Origin: Chloromonas sp. AAM2
Lineage: Eukaryota > Chlorophyta > Chlorophyceae > Chlamydomonadales > Chlamydomonadaceae
Reading direction: 5' to 3'
Assembly (NCBI GenBank): GCA_004335635.1
Contig: QAXH01004706.1
Span: 256-10,745 of the forward strand
DNA length: 10,490 nucleotides
Part shown: in pieces, positions 1 to 10,426 of the stretch
How positions within the stretch are numbered: position 1 is the stretch's first letter
How the letters are laid out: the number at the start of each line of letters is the position of its first letter
Position numbers and translations under genes: made by a program
The notes under the pieces: generated by a model
The model's input: the letters and a program-made list of their open reading frames with translations, nothing else
Told to the model about the DNA's origin: nothing
Databases searched by the model: none

Positions 1-1031
1 AGTTTACATGCGTGTCACCGTCACGGGTCCTGTGTGTGTGGGACACTGTGTTCTAAATATCTGGTCATCTGCCACCAACACTGCCTCTCACTGCCTGTCC
101 TAACATCGGTAGCCGTCACCGCCTACCAACACCAGCAGCAGCAACACATCCCAGTGGCAGATGACATCAATCCAAATCAGATGTGTGCAGATTCACCACC
201 TGTCCAAACCTATGGACAAAATCCTTGAAAAACTACTCGCCCACAGAACTCAACACTCAACACAACGAAACTGTCCCAGAACTGGCAAACTTCTTTTTGC
301 ATCTGCTGTGAAGTAACTGCACAACGCCCAATGGCCGGGTCTCTGAGCTCTCCAACCCATGCGGCCTGCGAGTTGCAACGCAGGTACATGGCTGGACACG
401 ACTAGAGCTAGCAGCGAGGCTACGCGACCTGATGGCTACTATCAATATTGCAATTAAGCGAACGACACCCTGCTCTGCTGGCTTTGAATGAGATTGATGG
501 CATGTCCAACAAAATCGGCAGCCCGATGCATCACACAGGACATCCCACCCTCATGTCCAACAGGTTAACAGTTATGCCTTCAAACGATTGATAAAAGCGT
601 GACTGCAGGAGGATAGGATGGTCGCCATTGGGGTGAAAGATTTTCAATTCTGTCGCGACCCACGATTGCACGTGCTGAAACAGAACAGCTGCACACATTC
701 AGAGTGCACATGACGCAAGCGATTCATGTCGCGTTGGACGCTTGTGCAAGCATTTGACGCGCGCAAATGGGCAAGCACTCGACACGCGCAATCTAGACAA
801 AAGCGATAGCGTTCCGACAACTTGCAGAAGAACCGCAAGACTTCAGGACGCAAGGACATTACAGCCAAAACAGGCTGCATGCCGCATATGGAGCTAGCCT
901 GCACCGGTTGAAACGGGTGGGTGCTGTTGACCGAGCTGCTCAGTTGCACTTATGTCTTTGACCAAGGCATCCTCGTCAGAAGCTGCAAAATTTGCTTTTG
1001 GCATGCAGGAGCGCACATTCGGGGCTCCTGA
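1..1031. other. Upstream region, no supported gene
   Basis: No exon, RNA gene or promoter element I can support. A small tandem pair with GCAAGCA..GAC.CGCGCAA lies at about 745-794 (26-bp offset). Short frames such as 34-228 (with a QHQQQQ run) and one starting at ATG 952 have no good donor or phase partner. This stretch may hold the promoter, 5' UTR or upstream coding exons. Confidence 0.4.
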
Positions 1032-1238
1032 ATGCAGCAGGACAGCAGCAGCCCTGTGTGCAGCAGTCAACATGCTGACCAGCGGAGCCTTCCCTTCTGG
1101 ACAACAGATGGCATGCCAGACGCTCAAACAGCATCACTAGCACAGACACGAGGTCCTAGCCCAGGGACACATGCACCTGAGGCATCTACACAGCCAGCGT
1201 CCAGTTATGTACATGGAAATGCCAGCCATATCAGCCAG
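1032..1238 (+). CDS. Exon 1 (or first detected exon): low-complexity N-terminus
   Basis: Reads 69 codons from ATG 1032 to a CAG|GTGAGA donor with the GT at 1239. A TGA at 1029-1031 lies directly before the ATG in the same frame, so the exon cannot extend further left in this frame. The ATG is the simplest start. However, AG acceptors inside the first codons (after 1037, 1040 or 1063) would also allow an internal exon with the true start further upstream. The protein is rich in Ser, Gln, Ala, Pro and Thr and has no recognisable domain. The link to the channel rests on the phase-0 donor matching the phase-0 acceptor at 1546 and similar composition downstream. No strong start context is visible. 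Confidence 0.5.
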
Positions 1239-4200
1239 GTGAGAAGGTTGAGCCTGTCTTAACTTTCAGGCTTGTCTGGCTGCCTTTCAGCTATTGTGAC
1301 TGCAAACTGATACCTCGCTGCAGAGTTGATGCCTTGCAACAACATGAGTGCATGACAAGCGGTTGCCACGAGATTTCCAGCCAGCTGAATGCGTCACAGC
1401 CCGACGATGTTGTCTGAGTGTGTATAGCACTTGACTTCAAGCCTGCCAGCAAGTCATGTTTGCGCTCAAGGGATATCGGTGGCAGCTGGACAGCCCAGGA
1501 ATGGTAAAGCATCCATGTGAAACTGCGGTGCTTGCTTGTTCACAGGGCCTTGTCCGCTCACCGTCCAGTGACTATTCCTCCCGTCTGCAACCCGCAGCCC
1601 GCAGCCCCAGGCAGACAGCAGGTGCACAAGCATCACAGCCAGACACCACCCACATAGGCCCTGAAGTGTCACATGACAGGACCTCTCCAGGCAGACCTGG
1701 TGGTTACCAGCCCACCCTTGCCACACACAGCAGTACTGTGGGCGGTGCATGGGGCGGGGCGCTGGGGCACACCACTGCCAAAGCGCAAGCCAGGCTACTG
1801 GAGAAAGTACCCAGGATGTCAATTAGGCAGATCGCTCTGGCAGCCAAAGCAAGCCAGGTGAGGCCGCATGTCGTGCATGATCATGGAAGACAGCATCATC
1901 TGGGCCGTCTCCATCTCATGTCTCCGGATCATGGTGTTGTGACACTCCCATGTGACTCCTGTGGCACTCCATTGTCACACACCACACGCATGAACACACG
2001 ACCGCATGAACACACGCTTCTGCTCTGCACATTCAACAGCCACTGTTGTCCATGCCACATGGGCTTCATGGGCTCGGACCTGGTGACTGGGTCGCCTGCT
2101 CTCTGACGTGCATGGCTGCTCGTTCAGCCATCACCAGCAGGCTGCAATTCAGAGCCCATGGGTGTTTGCAAGGCAGGAGAAGGCGAGCCATGGGGGCATG
2201 TGGTACACACACACCAAGGGCAACTGGTTGCAAGTCATTTGTTTAGATTGAGATCTGATTGTTCCAGCCCATAGCATGACAAAGCACTTGCAACGTAGCA
2301 TGTGGGCATGCATAACACACACACATTGAGGGGCAGTCGGTTGCCTTGCTTGCGCGCTGCTTTGCGTGCAGAACATGTCACGTGCTGCTTCCAATGCCTC
2401 GACAGACGATGGGTCGAGTAACAGACAATCACTGCCACAGTCCCAGCCACTCACCAGCCAGCTACCCATGGAGGGCCTGCCTGAAGGTGTGCCTTGGACA
2501 GAGACCCACCCACAGCAACAGACATCACAGATGGCACACTCCAGGCTGTGGAAAAAAGCAGCCCAGGCCATGCATGTTGAACGGCAAGAGTTGAACCTTG
2601 GACACAACGCAACGTCCCCAAACCTTGGACAGGGTACAGCGGACAACCTTGGGCACAGCCACGGTCAGCTTCATGCCTGGCAATCTCCCTTCAAACCTCA
2701 AGGGCCTGGGCAGGTAGACAATGGTTGTGCTAACGAACGAATGTTTAACTGCAGCCCCCATGTGATGCCTCATCAAGCAACAGGCAGCGCTACAGCTTCA
2801 CCACAGCCGGCAACAACAATTCAGCACTTGCCACAGGCAAGGCAAGGCACGGAGAAGGCAATGGATTCAAGTAGATTACCCAGCGTCCCGCCACCAGTTG
2901 TAAGCATGTCAATGTCTGAACAAGCATCTCAGCAGCCTCAAGGTGTTGCCAAACACTCAACAGCAGTGCTTGCGACTACCCCTGACTTTCATGGCCCTGT
3001 TACTAATGAGCCTGCCACTGGCCTGGCTGCCAATGGATATGCTCTTGATGGGATGGTAATGGGGGCTGACAGGCAAAGGGTGGAAGCAGCGGAATCTCGG
3101 CTGGCTGCTGGTCAGCAGAGACAACTACCAACAGAGAGCAACGTAATTTCTGGCTTGTTTGATTGGAGTTGCGGCAAGAGGTTGTCAGTTGAAGGTACCG
3201 CTCAGCCGGTAGTAAGGCTAAGCAGAGGTTATGATGACGAAGACGAGCAAGGCTACAGCAATGGGAAGGAAACTGCGCTCCTGGGAAAGGGCAAAAGCAC
3301 GGACTACGATAGGAGGGAGCTTCAGGAGAAGTTGAGGCGAAGGTGCTGTGGCAGACGGTGTGACTGTACCGCAATTGTCATGGTGAGTCGTACCGCAATT
3401 GTCATGGTGAGTTGTACCGCAATTGTCATGGTGAGTGGGTGATGCCCTGAACGGCTGGGTGGCATGAATTCAGATACATTGGGGTAGCGAGAATATTCGC
3501 TTGGCTGGTGGCAAAGGGTGGGCCTACACTGTTAGTTGGTTTGTAAGTGTTGTGGTTGTGCGAGTGAAGTGCAGCCAGCCGACCCTCAGTTCTATCCCTC
3601 ATACTGCCACGCTACTTCTGTTCGTGCACTACGTGCATGCGTGGCAAACATAGAGGAGAGGAGGTCGGGAGGTCACACAGCTGTGACAACTAAAGAGTCA
3701 CTTTCTTACTGATTTGTGCCATGCTGTAGCATCGTTTTGTCTCATGCTGTTCTCATGCTCAGTGCCAATGCCACGTCTCAATCTGATCTGAAAATTGTCA
3801 CATGCTGCTTGGTACCAGTAGGCTTATCCAACCTTCAGGCAATCAAACACTTGCGTTGTTTTGGAACCTGACACCAGTCAGTGCCATTTTTCAACACAAT
3901 CCTTTCACACTTGCTGTCTGCGTTGATGTCACCGTTCCTTTGCATTTGCAGCACCTGTTTTGGGATGTGTGGGACCCCACGTGCGTCACACGCCTGGTGT
4001 GGGACTTCCTGATGCTCTTGCTGCTGTTCTACGTCATCTTTGTCACACCGTACATAATTGCTTTTCACATCTCGACGGTAAGCACGGGTGGAGGGCGGTG
4101 GTGGGTCAACTGCTCAGTTCGCCGCGCTTTACTGTACGTCAAGTTAGCAAAGCAAGGCAGGTTAGTCAGTTTAGCCATCTGCTGCTTTCTGAAGACACGC

Positions 4201-4713
4201 TACCGATGTAAAATTGACAATACAGCAACTGTAAAGCCAGACGGTATCATTTGCAACTGCGTTTGTACATGCCTGAAACTAACAAAATCAACTAACATCA
4301 ACAATTATCAACTAACCCGACCTCAGATTTTGGCCGCAGTCCGTCATCAGCAGCCCAGTGGCCATAGTGGACATCATGGTCAACGCGCTCTTCATGCTAG
4401 ACGTGTTCCTTAACTTTAGAACAGCCTACCCAGGTACGGTGGTTACCTAAGGAGCACACCCTGCAGGCATCCTGCAAATGAAGCCATGCATCCTGTCCGT
4501 GAAATCAAGGGCAGGCTACAAAGGCTTTACAAGTACAGACCGCGTCAGCTCTTGATAAGCAACTTTCAAAGCCAGGTTCGCGCTGCGTAGTGCAGTAGTA
4601 AACCTCGTCTGTTACAAGTACCGCCACACTGGGTGTCACGCCTGCTTCTTTGCAGCCACAGGGCTGGACCGAGTCTGGTGCCTGTTTTTTGCGCCTCAAG
4701 AATTTACACACAG

Positions 4714-4746
<33 letters not shown>

Positions 4747-7700
4747 TCGTTGAGGTCCATAATCAGTGCGTTTCTTTGTCGTGTGGACCGTTTCTGTCAC
4801 AGACGCGGACAGTCAGCTTGTGTATGATCGGAAGCTGATCGCCATCAACTACCTGACCGGGTGGTTCTGGATCGACATGCCCACCTCCCTGCCGTGGGAC
4901 AACATGTTTGGTGATAACTTCGGTGTGCTCAAGGCGTTCAGGGCGAGTGAAGGGTCTGCTGTTGTTTCATAGATTGGTCAGCAGGCTAGTTCGTTGGTCA
5001 GTTAGTTGCGTACCCGGGGCTAGTTAGTTAGTTGGTTGCCCTAAAATTGCAGTGGTGCATTGGCTGGGCCTGCCTACTGTGTAAGGTTCTCCGAGGGCCG
5101 TCAACTCGTGTTTTGTGGTTTACATGGCCTGCCTACTGTGTAAGGTTCTCCGAGGGCCGCCAACTCGTGCTTTGTGGTTTACATGGCCTGCCTACTGTGT
5201 AAGGTTCTCCGAGGGCCGCCAACTCGTGCTTTGTGGTTTACATGGCCTGCCTACTGTGCTATTCACTACACAGTTGTAATCCTACTTGCCCTTACGAGCT
5301 TTGTGTTGCTGTGCTGCTTGCCGCGGTGCAGTTGCTACGAGTCATCCGTCTGTTGAGGGTGCGTGCATGGCATGACAGGCACTGAAAGACAATGATCTCG
5401 TCTCGTCGACTCATGCAACTTCATTAACGTTGAGGTCCACACATCTGACTATGTCACAACGTAGACGCATACTTTGGTTGCACCACCAGGCCTATGACCG
5501 CACCGGTTTAATCGTGATACAGTGCAGCCTTACTGTTAGCGCATTCTGAAAAGTGTCGATGTCTGTCTATTCATCGTTGGGCCTTCAGCCCTGGAGCTGA
5601 TCAGTCTCTCAGACACATCAACCATCAGATAAACATAGCATGAAGTAGGGACTGACGTGGGAATTGCCACTGCCTGTTTTGCAGGTTTTTAAGGTCATCA
5701 GAATGGTGAGCTTGAATTTACTGTCCCGGTGGCTGTCGATGCCTTGCATTCAGCATGCGAATGCACTGCACGCTTCTGAAGGGCTTTGCATGTGTGGTCA
5801 TATGAATGGCTGCCTGCATGTGTGGTCATCTGAATCGCATGCCACACTTGCCGATACAACTAAACTCAGGGCAACATGAGCGGTTGGTAGATTGCATGCA
5901 GTGTGGTTGTTTTTCGCCAGCACCTGTGATTGACGGCAGGCGGGCACGGGCTGCACACATTTTACAAGGCAATAGGGTCCTGTTGAAAGAGCCAGGGATT
6001 CTTGAGACAGTGTGGCATGCGATAAAGAATTAGAGTGACAACCACATCGGCCTGCATGCCTCACTGCAGCAGTTGTTGATATGGCGGTTTCTGTCGGTTT
6101 CTGTTGCAGGCACGGCTGGTCCGCGTGCCTCAGATGCAGCGAGTGATGGACGTCTGGGACAAGGTAAGGGAGAGGTGCGCACGTGGGCTTGCGAAGGGCC
6201 GGCATGCATAAGAACATGTGGTTTTTGTTCCAAGGTACATCATTCCCACACAACGACACAACAGGTGCACACATGCCATGCGATGGGCCTGCATTCTGAA
6301 GCACGGGGGAGAGCTTGGTTTCCGGCTTCAAAGATACATCACTGCCATACAACAGCACAATGGCCGCTTCTGATTGGGGTTCCGTTCTCAACAATCCCAT
6401 CGTCGGCTATGCCCTGGTTATCAAGCCAAACATAGTAAGCGTGTTTGGACAACCGACATGACGAGTGCTCCTCTCCCACATTGTCGTTGTCTCCATAGTC
6501 AATCGCATGGTTCCCAAGGTTTGTTTCCATGTTTTCCAAGGCCCTTTGCACATCTGCTTCAACAGCACTCTGTGTGCATGGTTGCTCTGCCTGTCCCATG
6601 CCCTGCAGTTGTCCGGGCTCCATGCTGTGCGCATGATGATGTTCTGTCTGGTGGCGTTCTCCTTTGTGCATTGGCTGGCGTGCTTCTTCTACTTTGTGGC
6701 CTCGGTGAGTCAATGGGCGTGGTCTGATGTGTGGGCTGGCAGGATGGACGAATTGGAAACAATCAAATCGGAAATATGACTGGTGTTATGGTGGGGTCAA
6801 GGTTCCTCAAGGCATGCCAGTAGGCCAAGCGAGTACAATCGTGTTAACTGACTGGTGTTATGGAGTGGTTCCAGATCTTTGGATGCAAGGAGTGTAGTAA
6901 AACCGAGTGGTGAACCTGACCAGCCTCCAATAGTAGGTGGCCTGGCACAGAGAGCTCATGATACCATGGGCGTATGCTCACAAGTTATGCAACATCAAGG
7001 CACGCATGACATTATTAACACCGAGTGGTGTTAATAATGCATCAAGGTGCATCAAGGCAGTATCGGTGCAGGGGGCGTCAGACAGTGCTTGAGGAGTTCC
7101 CGTAGGTGCCTGTCTCATCGTTGAGGAACTTGTCTTGTCATGGATGTTGTGGGGCAAGGGGTTACTTTTCAGAGCCTGACCTGGCGGTTGACGGGTTGGG
7201 AAGGGTGCTGGAGGGATGCCCATTGTTAGCTGTCTCATCGTCAATCCAGCCAATAAAGGATTACGTTCAAGCCTGACCAGCCCATGTGCGCATTACAACT
7301 TGAAGCATGATTGATGGTGCCTCAGTTTAGCATGAATGAAGTTTGCAATGTACGGTTCCCCATCCCTCAACTGTGTGCATGCAGGAGTACGGGCCTGATG
7401 TCCGCACATGGATTACAGACATCACGAATGAAGATGATCCCTTGCTCACCGCAGACAGCCCCAACGTCAACTGGTATGCACTGCATCGTTTGCCATGTAA
7501 GGTGTAGTACCACGTCAGGCTACATCCACCAAATTCGCTTGTCCCAGAACAGGCAAACATTTTTTTTATAATTTGGGTTGTGCTGCATGTACACCTCAAT
7601 ATGTGCAATGCCTCAATCCGCAGCACCACAAGCTGTGCAGTTGCAGTGTGTGAACAGCCACGGAGCGCTCAATAACGATATTAGCTCTTCTGGTTTTGTA

Positions 7701-10426
7701 ACTGTGGATGCTGACAAGGTGTTGGACAGTCAAACTTCTATAGAGCAAAGCATGTACCATATGCATCACATGTACCCTGTCAATCATGACTGGTAAAGAC
7801 CATGCGACTCCACATAGCAGCACTGATGTACATGCAACTAGAGTGGGTACTTGCTTGTGCAGGTACATATGGTCTGTGTACTGGGCGGTGACTACCATGA
7901 CAACGGTTGGTTATGGTAAGTCTCCCGGCAGAGGTGCGGCACACTCACGTGGCAAAGGGCCCATGCGCAGCTCATTAGTTTGACCGCTTGTTACTCTGCT
8001 CAATTTGCTGTGCTGCACGTGCCCCACAACCACACACATATCCTCGCATTTGCACTGGTCATGATTTCCAGCCACCTACCGTTAATCATCACCTCCCCGC
8101 ACAGTATCACCACCATGACCACCACCACCACACACAGTATCAGCTGCAAGGCTGCTCCAGTTCCCGGCTGCAGGTGACATCATAGCCGTGCAGCTGGGAG
8201 AGAAGCTGATGGCCATTCTCGCCATGGTGCTGGGAGCAAGGTGAGGTGTGGGGACCTATCTGTGCACCGCGTCTCCAGCACCAATCCCATAGTTCAGAGG
8301 CTCAGCCAAGCGATTTGGGAGGGATAGATGAGTTTGAACATCGTGTGTGTGATATTGTAAATCCCAATGAACAATAAGGTTACCTTTTTTTTTGTGTGTG
8401 GTATCATACCCTGGAGCCAACAACCATGGCAATTGACATCTCACACTGGGGTTGTGCAAGCTGCTCTGGGCGGTCAAAACGCACTTTGCCCCCTTGCCTG
8501 CCCTGCAGTATCTTTGCGTACTTTATGGCTTCCACAGCCACGCTGATCGCGGCCTTGAACAACGCAGACGTGCGCGTTACGCGCAAGAAAGCGCTCGTTC
8601 ACGAATTCCTGCACCATTGGAAGATTCCGGGACGGTTGGGCCAAAAAGTGCGCAGCTATTTTGAATACGTGCTGGACCGACAGCTGCATGGGGATGAGGC
8701 ACAGCTCATTGCGGAACTGCCTTCGAGCTTGCGCATGCAGGTAAGGTTGGGGCTGGACCTTGCACGTGCATACTTGTCTGGCCTTGGACAGGGCTGAAGT
8801 AGGTGGACCTAGGGCCTTGGACAGGGCTAACTTAGGGTGGACCTAGGGCCTTGGGCAGGGCTGGAGGCCTTGGCCCAGGCCGTGATTCGGACAGGGCTAG
8901 GGGTCTTGGACAGGGCTGGGGACCTTGGACAGGGGCTGAGTTCTGGACAGGGATGGGTCTTAGGCCTTGAGCCTTAGTTCAGTTGCTAGGCCTATCGCAA
9001 TGTTTGGCAGAATAGTGGTGCCTTTGTGTTGTATCAAGCCATCTCAAAGTTTTGCTCTGCCTGCAAAAGCATTATTCCAGCCCTTGGACTTGCACTGAGC
9101 CAGTGTGGTGTGCATGTGCAGGTCACATGGCATCTGCACAGGGAGGCGCTGGAGAAGGTGCCCTTCTTCCAGGGTGAGTGGATGGTACGGCAGGCAGCCA
9201 TGGACAAGCAGGGCCCGGAAGGGCGAGGCTTGGACAAGCTATGCTCGTGGCGAGAGTTGGAACTGGACAATAGTTCGCTGCACACTTCTTTGGTTCTTCT
9301 ACTGCTGTTGCACTTTGGCACGGCCTGCTTTCCCATGCCATGTCATTGGCACCAATCCGTCAAGCTTGCAAGGCACATACCAGCAAATCATGCTAGTTTG
9401 TCGCCTTGGTGGGCTGGAAACGGTTGGGTGGTTGGCAGTTATCTGGTTGGCCTTCAGCCAAGCATTTGGTTCACGCCGCGCCACAAGCTGCTTTACACGC
9501 GGTCGGCCTGGTGCCTCAGGACCCCCAACTTGTCATTTTACAGGAAGCCCAGCAGCTTAAAAGTGGCACACACGCGCATGGTGCTTAGCACGTGCCCCTG
9601 TGCCCACCAGACCACAAACAATGCGCCCTTGGGTGGCTTCCAGAGCTCTGGGCAGCGCAACTCGGCCTCCCATGTCATGGCAGCTTTTCCGGCACATCGT
9701 AGTCAAACATGCAGCGGTTCGTTGACAGGGGCCTGCTTACGCCAGTCCAGGTGTCCTCTGCTGCTTATCATCCAGTGGGGTGCCTGCCGGCTGCGAACTG
9801 GCAGTTTGTGAGTTACGAGGCTTGGCTACTCTGATGCTGATAAACACCGATCTGCCTTGTGCGTGCAGGCAAGCACCCCCACTTCATCACTGCACTGGTG
9901 CCCTGCCTCAAACTGGAGTACTACTCGCCCGGTGAGTCGCATGCATGTGATTGCATGCATGTGATCGCATGCATGTGATATGCATGTGATATGCATGTGA
10001 TATGCATGTGATATGCATGCACGCCGTTGCCTCACCACGTTCAGTTTCAGTTTCAATCTGCCCTGTGCCACCTTCCTGCTGTGGCAGCGTGGGCAACAGT
10101 GACTTACACTTCAACAGCGCACTCACACTTCACCATGATACCCCCCTGTGCTGATCCGTCAGCTTTAAAGATCAGCTGATAGGCAACATGATGCTGTTTC
10201 AAAGCGTGTTCTTACTATCAGGGCTCAGTCGTGCATGTTTGCATGGCTTCAGGTGACATGATCGTGCGGCAAGGCAACATGGGACACGAAATGTTCTTCA
10301 TAGCTGCGGGTACCGTAGAGGTGAGCGGCCAACTGAACGGTGGTTGGTAACGGTTGATGGTGGTCAACGGGCGGTTTTGGTTGTTGACCGTCGTTGATGG
10401 CTACTGTCGGTGTGGTCATCGGGTGC

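Larger units (their letters stand above)
6705..7384 (+). other. Intron 10 (680 bp) with inverted repeat and 120-bp duplication
   Basis: Donor GTGAGT, acceptor TGTGCATGCAG, phase 0. Contains the perfect palindrome at 7010-7039 and two related segments with TGTCTCATCGT at 7111 and 7231 (120-bp offset). ACTGGTGTTATGG near 6779 and 6851 is a further short direct repeat. A 91-residue frame on the - strand at 6978-7253 reflects these repeats. Confidence 0.8.

Noticed and set aside
34..228. Short frame with QHQQQQ as an upstream exon
   Set aside because: No convincing acceptor/donor pair with matching phase to the next exon; left as unresolved upstream sequence.
952..1140. ATG 952 frame as the true N-terminus of the channel
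   Set aside because: It stops at 1138-1140 and I find no phase-compatible donor joining it to the frame used from 1032 on, though an upstream start cannot be excluded.
2149..2646. 165-codon - strand open frame
   Set aside because: Overlaps repeat-bearing intron 2 and the start of exon 3 on the other strand; composition looks random and no domain is seen.
4327..4339. Acceptor at 4326 for the S2 exon
   Set aside because: It would put the S2 reading frame out of phase with exon 4; the AG at 4338-4339 keeps phase 0.
5066..5259. CRISPR-like array from the 59-bp direct repeats
   Set aside because: Copies are directly adjacent with no unique spacers, and the setting is a eukaryotic intron.
5798..6400. 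200-codon - strand open frame
   Set aside because: Antisense to exon 9 and introns 8 and 9, no recognisable domain, and the region is internally duplicated; a shadow frame.
6978..7253. 91-codon - strand frame with MRQxxxG.P repeated motif
   Set aside because: The apparent protein repeat is just the 120-bp DNA duplication in intron 10; no start context or domain supports it.
9026..9811. 261-codon + strand open frame as an independent gene
   Set aside because: It contains exon 15 of the channel in the same frame and otherwise reads through introns 14 and 15; flanking splice sites and CNBD continuity explain it better.
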